Below are positions 1-21,695 of a DNA stretch of 64,000 bases, piece after piece (positions within the stretch are counted from its first letter, which is position 1; each line of letters starts with the position of its first letter). Both the position numbers and the translations under genes were made by a program. The notes under the pieces were generated by a model. That model saw only the letters and a program-made list of their open reading frames with translations. It did not search any database and was not told the origin of the DNA. Origin of the DNA: Glandiceps talaboti (lineage: Eukaryota > Hemichordata > Enteropneusta > Spengelidae); contig NC_135560.1 of assembly GCF_964340395.1 (NCBI RefSeq), positions 12,063,598-12,127,597 on the forward strand, written 5' to 3'.

Positions 1-1636
1 GAAATCTTACGAAATGATGTGTTATTGTAGTTCACGCTCGTCAATGTAATCAATTGTCTTCCGGAAAAAGGACAAAGAGGGCGCTGTGATTTGGGTCCGG
101 ATATTGACCATAACACTTCACAGTCTGTGACCGAGAGGTTCAAATGAAGATCGTACAGGAATTTCATACCTTACATGTAGATGTAACTCTACTTGTAAAT
201 GTAGTCGCTAGTCGGTGGCAAGAACGTAATGACGGGGAGAACAACTATCCAAATAATTACTACTGCACTTCATTTAGGCTCACTAGACCGTTGTCATCCA
301 TCCAGGGAAATGCTAAACTGAACCACCTTTTACTTTAACCTCTTTTAACAGTTTCTCAAATAACAGAACATCGAGCACTCTAACAGTACAACGCAAATTG
401 CTTTACGATTTACAATTACAGAGTGAGGAAATCATTCTCACTAAGTAACCATGCAATTGACATTCAATTTGTAGGACGTAAAAGTCGTAAAATCGTACGA
501 AATGGTACACATGATTGTGTAGATTTCATACTGTGATTCCTGGCTGGCTTATGATGAGTAATGTTCTCAGGTATGTCTAATGACATTGCGTTTAATATGT
601 CCTGTTCAAATAAATTACAACACGCTGATATAATTCTCACACAAGTGTAACATCTTTCACTTTATTCTCCCTCAACGCAGGAGCATATAAACGACTATTG
701 ACATCAATTCGACAACCATCTCAGTAACCATGGTAACCTGTGGGATAATATCTTAGTAACAATAGCGTCGTGACTAAGCATTGAAAATTCTAAATTGAGT
801 GTCCTCAAGTCAGACATCTATGTCGTTGTCATGGAAATAATGTGTTTCCGGTAGTGATTGCAATCCGATCTGGAAGCCGGAAAGGGATGCTAGATTATCG
901 CTGGCATGTATTCTTTGAAAAAAAAATGAGCTTAACTTATTTGTGGAAGTTAGCGAACGTTTAATAATAACGGTTTATTTCCAACGTTCTGACCTAATTA
1001 CGATTGTTACATTACTTTAAAAAACACATGAAGGACAAAAAGACACTGCAGACAACTCAAAAGTTCCTAACAATTACGATTTCTTATTGGGTACTTGTGA
1101 TTTGTAAGTGCTGGAACATGATGATTGAGTTTATAGTCTGGTTTTTAACACTTGCAAAGCAAACCGTTGTGACTGATATTTCTGACATCGAATCTCTGAG
1201 GACTCTAAGTTCTGTCGTAAAATTGTGATTCCTTATAGGTACTTGAAGGATGAATGATTCTGAAAGCTCTCCTTTGAATGCTTTCTATCTGAGATCTCTG
1301 TTTCTCAGTTAAAGCTTCCGTGCCAAACGATACATGCATAATTTATTATAACGCTGAACGAACTAAGGACACATAGTATAGTAGTAGTTTATTATATAGT
1401 GACATGCAGATTTACAATAATTTACAATACAATATACAGATATACATCTGCGCAGTCCCTACGGACTTATAAGTTACCTTTTTTCAAAACAAATTAAACA
1501 AATAGAACATCTATAAACTTACATACAATATGTGAACATAGAGGAAAAGTACAAAGAACATATCTATGGCGATATTTATCGAAACATTCCTTCTCTCAAA
1601 AGCATTATACACATATATAGCTATACGACGTGAACG
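1..1636. other. Intergenic DNA, no gene recognised
   Basis: AT-rich sequence with only short, compositionally unremarkable ORFs in all six frames. None resembles a known domain, and no exon with clear splice sites could be joined to a neighbour. No RNA gene was recognised. Confidence 0.6.
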
Positions 1637-1698
1637 ATGTATGTATGTATGTATGTATGTATGTATGTATGTATGTATGTATGTATGTATGTATGTGA
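1637..1698. repeat. (ATGT)n microsatellite
   Basis: About 15 perfect tandem ATGT units, lying next to an antisense LINE remnant. Confidence 0.95.
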
Positions 1699-1739
1699 AA
1701 TCTTTCCTCAATTTTTAAATCAACAAACGTGTCAAATAA

Positions 1740-2110
1740 ATATCACATAAATACTTTTCAGATCGTCTGCAGTCGCGCCAAATCTACTCAATGCTCGTAA
1801 TACATGTACCCTCTGTGAAGCTTTTCTGACCATCTCATCATCATGTTTTTCCCCCATGATTCTAATTTATTGTTAATCGTCAATCCCAGACATATGAGGT
1901 TTTCTACAACGCCTAGATCTATTTCATTTAGGGACAGAGGATGAGGCTGATTGAACTGCTTCGAGAAACAAAACACCATCTCCTTGCACTTCTTGGGATT
2001 CAAATTCATGTTGTTTTTTTACTGACCAAGCACTAACGTTATCCAACTCAGTCTGCATACAAGAGACAACAGGTGTTTGAAATGTTACTCGTATACTTGC
2101 ATGACTTTGA
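1740..2110 (-). pseudogene. LINE reverse-transcriptase C-terminal fragment (decayed)
   Basis: On the minus strand two overlapping frames together read like the post-polymerase part of a CR1/L2/Jockey-type LINE protein. ELDNVSAWSVKK is followed by MNLNPKKCKEMVF and by a stretch ending CLGLTINNKLE. A shifted frame then gives a KLHR..VLRAL.RFGAT-like tail. In LINE proteins these segments follow the polymerase domain. At least two frameshifts and several stops make it a dead fragment. The catalytic palm is absent, so the family cannot be named. Confidence 0.6.
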
Positions 2111-2162
2111 TGCTCATAGAGATAAAGGTTTATTAGAAAAGTGCTATCGCTCATGAATGCAA

Positions 2163-2218
2163 TGTCTCTCTGTCTCTGTCTCGCTGCCTTTGTATGTGTG
2201 TATGTGTGTATGTGTGTA

Positions 2219-2255
<37 letters not shown>

Positions 2256-2497
2256 GCCTGTCTGTCTGTCTGTCTGTCTGTATGCATGTATGTATGTATG
2301 TATGTATGTATGTATGTATGTATGTATGTATGTATGTCTTTCTCTCTCTGTATGTCTGTCTGTGTCTGCCTGTGTCTGCCTCTGCTCTGTCTGTCTCTGT
2401 CTATCTCTCTGTCTGTCTCTGTCTCTATCTGTTTCTTGTCTGTCTATCTGTCTGTCTGTCTCTGTCTGCCTCTCCTCTGTCTGTCTGTCGGTCTGTA

Positions 2498-2546
<49 letters not shown>

Positions 2547-2604
2547 GGCTGGCTGGCTGTCTGTCTGGCTGGCTGGCTGTCTGTTTGTCTGTCTATGTCT
2601 GACA
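2163..2604. repeat. Compound (TCTG)n/(TATG)n microsatellite
   Basis: Long imperfect arrays of TCTG, TATG, TCTC and GGCT tetranucleotides. The long ORFs here on both strands (CLSV, QTDR or MYVC runs) only reflect the repeat and are not proteins. Confidence 0.95.
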
Positions 2605-4262
2605 GACATATACATATACTCTCTCTCAGAGAGAAGTGTTCAAGAATGCCTGATGAGCGATAGGACTTTTCTAATAAACTTTTATCTCTTCGAGCATCAA
2701 AGTCGTACAAGTACACTGGCAATATTTTCGTATTTGGCACTATAATGGGTCGATTAACATCTTGTAGATAAAGGGGGGGCTATTGAATTATTGTAGTCAC
2801 CATACTGTGCAGGCTATTTGTACTGTAAATTAGATAAACCTTCAAGTTGGTGCCTATCAAATGCAACAATTTATTTCTCAGATGAAAACTGTTTAAAAAA
2901 TTCCTTGAGTGGTACTTTTATCGGTCATCCTAGACTGCCAATGGTAAATCATGTGCATTTAGTAACATCGTTGGGATTAACGAGGCTTGCATTTTATAGT
3001 AAAATCTAAGGCTAAAAATCTCATCAAAGATAATACTCTTACAGGTTATAACACATTAGGGTGATCCTTTTTCATTTCCGATTTCTAATTATCATAACTT
3101 TAATACATTTTTATAAGAGATGGATTCGTCTGTCGGTTCGATGATTTATTACTTAACAAGTATGTAGGTATGTATATATGATGGCGATGGTGTCCGGCGA
3201 TTGATAATTATGTTTCTAACAGCTTACAATATGTGGCACGCTGCTTCAGAGTAGTCGAATGATCGATCTGAACCAAATGGCGGTTAGCGAGTAAATCGTG
3301 TTCTATTTCGATAAGTCGGCTCCTTTTGTTGTCTGCTTGCAAAATTGGACTGTTACTGCTGATGTAATCTTTTCCGCCATTACGTATAGCTTGTGCTTCG
3401 AAAGTACACCGTGACGTGTGCCTCTTACTCGAGTCTTGGGATCATTGTAAGGCGGTTTACGTGGGATTTACAGTGATGAGGAAATAGCATCATATTACTC
3501 GGAAAACAGTAGAGGTTACATACTCAGAGCTTTGCGAGGAAGATTACAAATTAATATGCAAAAACTAAAAAGCAGGAATTAATGAACCAACAGTGCCCCC
3601 AGGGTAAGATGTACCGAACTATAAACGACGTGACTTGCTGCATCATAGTACTGTGGGGTGGAATAATCTTTCACAGGCAATTTTTTACGAAATCAAAAGA
3701 CCGTACATTTCTACAAAGCGTTTGCAGCCTACAGTACAAACATGTATCAAAACCTTTGCAGAAATACAAGGTGAAGGAACATAAAACAGCTCTACCTCTA
3801 TGTTATCCGATACTGAATATTCCCCATGGGATGCCCACGTATGTATGGTTTGCTATTCTTACTTTGACCTTAGGTAAAGTGAGAAATGTGTCTCAGGGGA
3901 ATATTTTCACAAACGCGGGTTTCTAGTTCGCCCTTCTTTCATGTTTTCACCCACGTATCCAGGAAGACTCTTATTCCTTTGATGTTAGAATATCTCTTCG
4001 TATTTTTTTTTCAAATTATAGTATCCGTGAATCAAATGAATGAATGCATGCATGCATGCATACGTGCAAAGACGCCCGAACTCAGAAGCATATATGTAGC
4101 ATGATACTGCACTAACAAGCCAGACAGATCTCTTTCGTCGGTCGGATAAAAACATTTAGCATTTTCTTTAATTCACGTAGTAAGTAGAGTGTAAGTAATG
4201 TCATTTGAACCAAATGCAGTGAAAAGTGTTGCCCTCACAAGATCAAATCGTTACAATTATAC
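2605..4262. other. Intergenic DNA, no gene recognised
   Basis: No ORF with recognisable domains. Only a short (ATGC)n tract near 4040-4062 and a few homopolymer runs stand out. Confidence 0.55.
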
Positions 4263-4600
4263 TACAACTGCCGACATCAGACCGTTGACGAACGGAACCT
4301 GTTACATACAGGGAAAGTAAACAAATGAACTGGATTAATAACTTTTGCATCAGCAAGTTGGAAATACGGAGAAACAAGTATTACATTCCATCATTTGATA
4401 AGAACAGATGTATGGCCTCTTTACATAATAGCTCACGTTCACAAACAGTTTGAAGTTCCCCTGACAAATCATGAAAATGCAAAGAGAACATAAAACTGTT
4501 TTTATCAAACCATAAAATGTAATACAAGTCTCGGTACTTCCAACATGCCGTGCCAAGTATTATTAATCCAGATAGTTTGTTTGTGATAGCGGTTCCTGTG
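4263..4600. mobile_element. Fold-back (MITE-like) element, full copy
   Basis: Imperfect inverted arms of about 90 bp (roughly 4320-4407 and 4495-4588) face each other. Reversed and complemented, the right arm reproduces the left in order: a GGATTAATAA block, a GTTGGAA block, an ACAAGTATTACAT block and a TTTGATAA.AACAG block. There is no coding capacity. A related copy lies in intron 3 of the SLC22 gene near 11880-12105, so this is a dispersed element. Its exact ends and target duplication were not resolved. Confidence 0.65.
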
Positions 4601-4714
4601 TTGTGCAAATCTGATCAATATACATTGTAGTGTGAACATCTGAGGTCCCAAAACAGTACATTGCGATAATGGAACTCTATCAATAAAACCTGTCTGAGTC
4701 ATCCTATGGACTGA

Positions 4715-4717
<3 letters not shown>

Positions 4718-4781
<64 letters not shown>
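4718..4781. repeat. (GT)n microsatellite
   Basis: About 30 GT units without interruption. Confidence 0.95.
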
Positions 4782-4784
<3 letters not shown>

Positions 4785-5042
4785 TAGCCAGCAGAAAAAA
4801 AAATACCTTTCAGAGATGCCTCCCCATTGAGACTATATTTAAACCAACATCCACTCAACATCTTATCACTGTTGTGTCAACACGTATATAGTTTCAGTTG
4901 CGTTTATATTATTAGTAAACCGAAGCCTTGATTACAAGAGCAAATAATCTTGGGATGAAAGGAATGCATACTCAAGGTGTAGTCAAACAGACTTTGAATT
5001 TACATGGTTTTATAGTCTCTCATCAAAATACAAAAGTTGTGT

Positions 5043-7235
<2,193 letters not shown>

Positions 7236-7417
7236 CATGAAATATGAGGTGCATTATTGTAAAGTAGTATTTTAAAAAAATATTTCGCACAAGGGAATTG
7301 TTTATTAGCAACAGCCGACCTGGGAAAGATTATAACCGAACCGTCATTATATATTAACATGTTCCAATCACTCTTTCTATTGATTGTAGGTTATCATATC
7401 TATTACAATACTTATCA

Positions 7418-7457
7418 GACAGACAGACGGACGGACGGACGGACGGACGGACGGACG

Positions 7458-7553
<96 letters not shown>
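7418..7553. repeat. (ACGG)n/(ACAG)n microsatellite
   Basis: A tandem ACGG block runs directly into a longer ACAG block. Confidence 0.95.
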
Positions 7554-7555
<2 letters not shown>

Positions 7556-7935
7556 TATGCTCAAAACAGTAACATATTCATACGGAAGGTACACATGAAC
7601 AAAACGTACAGCTACTCTGACTTTATGACACTTGAAATACGCAGTAGATATTTTTCTCTTTTTAAAAAAAAAAAAGACTCGTCACTTTGAAAATTGTATT
7701 ATTGCAGCGACTTGCATGTCCTTCCGTTGAGTAAGGTCAAGGACACGTCCAGATGGGCCGCTGACCTTTTTAAGAAGGTACACGTGCGACCTGTCTCGAT
7801 TGTTTATCTTAGATCTAAATCAGTTGGTGCTTATTCAACCTTTACAACACCAGGTCAAATAGTGATATATGACATGATACACCTGGCCATTTTTTTAGAC
7901 TAGGTACATAAATACATAATTCTGTGCAAAGACTC

Positions 7936-7948
7936 TGGTCAAAGGTCA
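7936..7948 (+). promoter_or_regulatory. DR1 nuclear-receptor-type site upstream of the SLC22 gene
   Basis: TGGTCA-A-AGGTCA is a direct repeat of AGGTCA-like half-sites with a one-base spacer, the arrangement bound by HNF4 and by RXR heterodimers such as PPAR/RXR. It lies 46 bp before the start codon at 7995. Another half-site-like AGGTCA occurs near 7854. Binding is inferred from sequence only. Confidence 0.4.
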
Positions 7949-7994
7949 CAGTGTTATGAAACTCGAAACGTGTTGAGTACGGTTTTGGTCAATT

Positions 7995-15645
<7,651 letters not shown>

Positions 15646-18143
15646 CAAAATTGCGCATGTCCCAAAGCTACAGAGAAATTTAAATGCCTTAAACTTTTGT
15701 TGACGTCCAAATTACCTGAATAACACAAACCCGTATCGCACTCAGTTCGATTTGTACCTTGAAGTGGATGGTACCAATGCATATCTTGGAATTGAATTCA
15801 TTAAGTCGTACAACTAAACATCTTATATTCCGTTTAATATGAATAAAAACATCAGAAATGAACAAATATCGCATAGTTAATCGGGTTTTTTAAAATGAAC
15901 ATCCTTCCTGATCGCACGTTGTATTAAATAGATAATCCGTTTCTGATTCTTTCATTCTTTCTGAAGGCAGAACTCATAGCGTAATATTAGAGATTGATTT
16001 TCCACCGCGATGGATGGAGATGAGTGTCGTATTAGTACGTCCTTGAAAACAAACGTCAATACATCTATTTACCAGTATATCTTTAACGTACTCAGTTTAT
16101 GAAATAAACATAGGATTTTAAACGCAGTGCTGTCATAATATGTTTTGAGATATATTTTTTAATCGATTTAAATAAAAATAAGTATTACTTCAAGTTGTAT
16201 CCGAGTTTGATTTTCATTATTTATCTTGAAAGCATGGAATTTTGATCACAGTTATAACTGAGGGGAAAACAGATAAAATAAATTTGCGTGGATATTAAAA
16301 AACCTTGTATAATATTTTTTATAAAAGATGTTGTCTAACGGTACATCATCGCTAAGGCCATAAAGTGCCTCTATTCACGGATTTTATTCCAGTCTGTTGA
16401 ATAGCACGATGTAATCAAATTTCATCGTAATCTTGCAGCTGGCCTCGTTCCTGTTAGCGACGTTATTAGTGAAATCCCTTCCATTGATCGAGTTGATATC
16501 AGATTTCATAAGTTCAGTTTACGTCTATAAGGCATGTTAGGTTAGTACATATGCAATTTTAATGTCAGTTTATCATGTTGTCAGCAACCAGTTGAAGAGC
16601 GCCCTCACGAAGACCGAAATGTGCTCACGCTCGAACAACGCTGGGGGAAACCTCACGTGACCCCGTGCATGGTTTGTACTTTGTACCCAGCATCATGTGT
16701 ATGATTCATTACCAAGGTATTGTCGACATTTTGAACTGACTTCATTGTCGCGAATTGGTAAAACAATATCAAACGTGAAAGAACCGATTCTGAGCTCACA
16801 TGTGACGCCCAACAATTTTTTGTCACGATGGGAAATCTGCCAGAACTCTGACACAGGGGAACACGGTTCAGTGTCCATAAGGTGAGTCAGTGTATTGTCA
16901 ACCATGTTCCCGCTAGGATTCATTGGTGACGTCATAGGTATCCCATCCGCACATTTACATGCATTGCAGTAGTTTTGTGTTGAATTACTGTTCTAACACA
17001 CAACAATAACATGTCTAGTATATAAACTATAACATTTCCCGACTTTACATGAATTAATGAACCTTCTCACTAAGACAGCAGGGAAACTGGTTGACAATAA
17101 TGACCAATACAACCAGCCACCGACGAATTCCGGTTTAACAATAACACGAATATATGGGACCGAGCTAGAATCTTCTGACTTGAAACCTATATTTCGTGAG
17201 CAGTTGCATAAACATTTTACAAGTTCATATCTTCATGTCATTTATTTGTTCGTGTCAAAGCGATTGTAGGGTACACATAGTACACAAGGCCACGTTTCTT
17301 CTTAGGTCAGTTGACTATCCAAACAGATCTAGCTCTTATTCGCTATTAATAAGTAACCAGGCAGGAATGTAAATCGTTCATAAATTCTAGACTTGCTTGT
17401 AAACAGAAAGAAATGCGTCGTACTGTATCGCTAAATATAATTAACTCAGATTTTATACAAGTTATAGGTACATGAATTTTATTCTTTTAGCTTACATTTT
17501 GAAAACATATTTAGTTTACGCAGCTATTATTTGAATAAGATGTCCATATTTGTCCATTTGTACACGATTCAGCCTACGGGCTACGCTTTCATACTATTGT
17601 TTGTTCTTATAACGACTGCATGATTGTATAGAGTTAAGTATATATATACTCCCATAAATCTCAAGTCTAGAGGCCAGCTAACCGTGGCTTTGAACTTAAT
17701 CCTTCCCAGTGGTTCAAAGCCACGGATAGCCTAGCCTCTAGAGTAATAAACCTCGAATTTCAAAAGCACAAAGACAAATATCAGTCTTGGAAAAGTGTTG
17801 TATACCAACAGACAAAAAAGAAGGACAGTCACATTCAACTCAGCGTTATTATTTTGATAAAAGGCTCAATTCGTAAAAAAATCATATGTGCAGAAGAAGT
17901 ACTGCTCTGCAACCAATCCCCATTCCCACCCGACAGCCGCCAGGAGTTCCTCGCTAGTAGCATATCTATGAGTACGCACATTGTGTAAATTACATTGTAC
18001 AATTTTGATGAAGATTCCAAATCGAATGTAACACAATACACATGTCTTCTGTTAGTCTAAGAGGAAATTGTAGATCATTATTATTAAATTACTATTGTCT
18101 TGTGTATATTATTTAAAAGGTGCCGTAGAGTGTATTGAAAGCG
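15646..18143. other. SLC22 3' flank and intergenic DNA before the NXPE-like gene
   Basis: Contains candidate poly(A) signals for the SLC22 gene (AATAAA at 15842-15847 and 16103-16108). Short ORFs near 16697 and 17057 show no recognisable domain. A fold-back occurs at 17667-17741. No other gene is seen. Confidence 0.5.
17667..17741. repeat. Near-perfect inverted repeat (fold-back)
   Basis: Two arms of about 30 nt with a 16-nt loop: the left arm starts CTAGAGGCCAGCTAACC and the right arm ends GGATAGCCTAGCCTCTAG. The internal CCGTGGCTTTGAAC / GTTCAAAGCCACGG part is perfect. It could be a tiny MITE or a transcribed hairpin; no gene is associated. Confidence 0.75.
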
Positions 18144-20497
18144 ATGGAAACTGGAAGCGTGAGGGCGCCCTCATCGGAGGTTAAACCATGGTATGGCAAA
18201 ACAAGTAATGTCACCAAGTTCATGATTATATGTACTGTGGCGCTGATTCTGATTGCCACGTACATCCCATTGAGTCGGCAAATGGGCGGGAAAAATGGCC
18301 CACAGGCAGTAGTCCAGAATTACCAAACTCAACAAGAAGTCCACCACCTTGAACCACATCATGAGTTCCAGACTCAGTCATCAGGCAGTCGTCAACAGCA
18401 ACAACAACAACAACAACAACAACAATACGCATTCAATCAATTTCAACAGAACCAGCCACGACAACCAGATGAGGTGAGTATTTACGAATACAACTTCACA
18501 ATCACAACTTTAAATGTGCTACAGCTTTCGTTGCTGCTCAAAAGATGTTCACCGAGGGTACATATACTAGTAGTGTATACATAATTTGATCATTGAAATG
18601 GAAAAATTGCGTTGTTCTCTATGTACTTTTAGTAAAATAAGGATTTTAGCTCTAAGAGTGACAGAACTTACTCAAATTTAAGAAAGGTTTGCAATTTCAT
18701 TATTCATCATATCATTAGAACGTCAGTGCAAGTTTCGAAGTCGAATCCCGTTAATTTGCTCCGATTTAGTGTCAGCGAAAGTTTGCATTTACAATGTAAT
18801 ATGGTAGTGCACCCATCATCTTGCATCAGTCGGTTTGAATGAAACACTTTCAACGTATCACAGTATCACAATCGACTTTCAAAATTTTAGTGTTTTGTTT
18901 TAATGGCTTTTTATCCACAAGTGTATTTTGATTTCCTAACGTAACTTTTCTTGCATACTGTTTCTTATATCAGATAGAAAGACTTGTAAATGGATTCGAT
19001 GATCATCTTGAAGAAATAAAACGACTGAAGGAGTATAACGCCAACGTAACCATAGATACTATAAAAACTACTGAAAACGAATACGAGAATTCAGGTTACT
19101 GTACAAAAGAGGAATATCCGGAATATTTCATGTTGAGTGGTGAGGGCGTCGAGTTTTTGATGAGAGACGGTCACCATGAGATTTATTTTCCAGCATGTGA
19201 GCATCTCAGACTATTTGTGTACGGAATGAGTTTAAAAAACACCCTCGTTCGCTGCCATCCTTGGGTAGACATGCAAGCTCGAATACTTGGCCCGGACTTG
19301 CAACTTTATCCTGGTGCTAAAGCATATTCGTTGAATTTCAACAACGTGAAAGTACAATGGGCGGGGAAAGATAAATTTGAGTTGACGATCCCTCCTCTCC
19401 AGCCAGGGGTCTACTATCTAGAGATTCTACTCGTACACGACGAAAATGCACATTCTGTCATGTACGGAGACATGATTAATACACGGAGTTCGCGATGTAT
19501 TGATACAGGTGTGGCAGAAACCCCGGTTCCTATTATCATAAATGACAACAACACTTGTCCGTTTTATAAAGTTGATAGCACACCACTATGCAAGTCGGGA
19601 AACCTCCCTGGTAGGTGGGTGACAGCGCCCTCAACAGGTTGTGATGGCGTTGTTTGTGAAGGGGACCTGTCCGTTTTGGCTAGTTCAAGACGTGTGTGGG
19701 CACCGTATGATTGCCATTACAAAATCCATACACCAGACGAATTTAAAGAATGTTTTAAGGATAAAAAAATTCTTGTCGCTGGTGATTCAATAACACAGGA
19801 GACTGCCAATGAACTTGTGCAGCTATACATGTATACTGACAGACTCCCTATACCAGTTGACATGACTTTAAAAGACATGGAAATGCGGCGTTCTCTTGAA
19901 ACATTTTGGCGGTCTATAAACGACAAACGGACGTTAATAGGTTACAGTATAATAATGGCTAGTCCGCTCGGCTGTGGGATTGACTGTGTCAACAAACATT
20001 CTCCCAGCCAACTGGAGGAGCTACTGTTACAGCATGGCAAAGTTGATGTCCTCATTATGTCCACGGGTGTGCACGAAGTTGCACCTTTGGAAAGGCTTCA
20101 TCCAAAGCACAAAGACGTGTTCGCTGAATATGAAAAAGCTCTTCCAGAATTTATCACAAAAATGCAAACTTTGGTCAAAAATGATGGGATGATAATTTGG
20201 TTGACGTCCCCGGATGGAAGTGACTTGTCCAGATGTAGTTACCATGCCAAACCACGCCTCGAAAGAATCAATACTATCACAAAACGTTTCGTTGACAACT
20301 ATATCCAAAGTAACAGTACTAGTGTTCCAATTCATTTGATAGATTTTTTCTCTGTTTCTGAAAATTGCCAGTGTGGTAATTTACACAAGGGACTCAGGTT
20401 TATGAACTATGAAAATCAAAGAGATGCTAGTGTATCGTACAATGGTTTTATATCCAGAATGACCGTGCACATGGCTTTAACGTTGGCCTGCACCTAG
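18144..20497 (+). CDS. NXPE/PC-esterase-like type II membrane protein
   Basis: Exons 18144-18473 and 18974-20497 (GT/AG, phase 0) give 617 aa. The start is the ATG at 18144 in a GCGATGG context; the upstream in-frame codon at 18135 is TTG. Residues about 26-43 form one hydrophobic segment after a short basic N-terminus, fitting a Golgi-type signal anchor. A stem follows with 11 consecutive Gln (about 84-94) encoded by a CAA repeat, then a short charged helix. The C-terminal two thirds, all in exon 2, read like NXPE-family proteins. An Ig/filamin-like beta region contains PPLQPGVYYLEI; a Cys-rich link has WVTAPSTGCDG and RVWAPYDCHY; then comes KILVAGDSITQ with a GDS nucleophile motif (380-382). 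I do not see the DxxH motif expected near the C-terminus of active PC-esterases. AATAAA occurs at 21141 and 21236. Confidence 0.8.
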
Positions 20498-20503
20498 ATA
20501 GAG

Positions 20504-20533
20504 CTCAGACCACTATTTCTATAGTGGTCTGAG
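20504..20533. repeat. Perfect hairpin just after the NXPE-like stop codon
   Basis: CTCAGACCACTAT and ATAGTGGTCTGAG are perfect 13-nt inverted arms around TTCT, starting about 7 nt after the TAG. A diverged version occurs at about 36432-36466, so a small mobile hairpin is more likely than a gene-specific 3' UTR signal. Confidence 0.75.
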
Positions 20534-21695
20534 AATATAGCAATACGTTTTTGGTTGCCAACCGCGCTTTCCAGGTTCCCTGCTTAACTTTTTTCGCGAT
20601 TTTTGTTACTTTTAACAATAGCTTTATTTTAATTCATGTACACATTTCATAATTCATATACACTTCTTATTTTCCACCGAACAAACCTGGTTCGGATTGT
20701 ATTGTACCACTTGGGGGGGGGGGGACATTCTGAAAGAGTTGTCGCTGTGGGCTGCTGTGTGGATGAAAGGCGCCTACAACGACAACTCTTCACTAAGTCT
20801 TATTCTTGGGCACTATATTCGATCTTCGAGCAGATGACGCGCATTACATTTCATTACAAGTATTAGCTCTCAGAAAATAGATTTTTTAGTTGAAAACTTA
20901 CAATATTTTGTCTCATAAGTATAAGATAATTCCCTTTGACCATGCGCGCTAAAGAAATCGCTGTTGAAGGGGGCGCGTCAGTTTGAATCATCGCTTCATA
21001 ACCTTTATAGTCCCAATTCTGTAGATGATAAAACACGACGAAAACAAATCCATGGTTTTCCGACAGTGTTTATTAGATGGGACACACTCTCCTCCCACCA
21101 CGTGTATCGGTGTCAGATAGCGGGAGTAACTATGAATTTGAATAAATATTGTTCGTATGAATTTTGTTTTTTACACCGTTGTAAGATCAGACCAGTCGTT
21201 GACACTATAAAAAGTACTCTATTAAAGAGGCGCATAATAAAGTTATACATCTTTGTTTAAATTCACAGTTGATAGAAAAATGCAGAGAGATTGATATGAA
21301 CGATCTGACATTCACTTAGAAAGCCGATCTTTAAAGATATAATGCAACACAACATGACTATTACATAGCGATAACATACTTAGGGTATATGACCATCAAT
21401 CGGAAGAAAATCGTGTAAGAGCAACTTCGAACTTTTTATTTAAAGCCTGACTACAATCCCAAATCTAAAAAGTTATTAAATGAGTATCCAGTTTAAAACG
21501 TGTTACTTCATTCCATTAACATGAATATACAAGGGTTCTCCTTGGGATTGAAATAAAAGCACCCATACTTGCGAATGCGTAAAATTACCCCCCCCCCCCT
21601 CCCCCGCCGTTATAGTCCAACATTTATCCATCCATTGTTTCCCATCTAGAGTGAAAAGGAAATAACGAAGGTATATCCATGTAGTGATTCACAAA
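20534..21695. other. Intergenic DNA between convergent NXPE-like and HPGD-A genes
   Basis: Contains the candidate poly(A) signals of both convergent genes: AATAAA at 21141 and 21236 on plus, and the complement of AATAAA at 21435-21440 for the minus-strand gene. Poly-G (about 20713) and poly-C (about 21587) runs are present. No coding region is recognised. Confidence 0.5.

Noticed and set aside
2141-2745. Long overlapping ORFs on both strands rich in CLSV, MYVC or QTDR
   Set aside because: They are translations of tetranucleotide microsatellites, open in several frames at once, with no domain or splice context. The same holds for ORFs at 8232-8734, 30546-31116, 36004-36359, 44364-44680 and 54374-54755.
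16697-17269. Short ORFs at 16697 and 17057 as possible extra exons of the NXPE-like gene
   Set aside because: No compatible splice sites or NXPE-like residues; the first coding exon already starts with a good N-terminus and membrane anchor.
18135-18143. Upstream in-frame start for the NXPE-like gene
   Set aside because: The codon at 18135 is TTG; the first ATG in a good context is at 18144.
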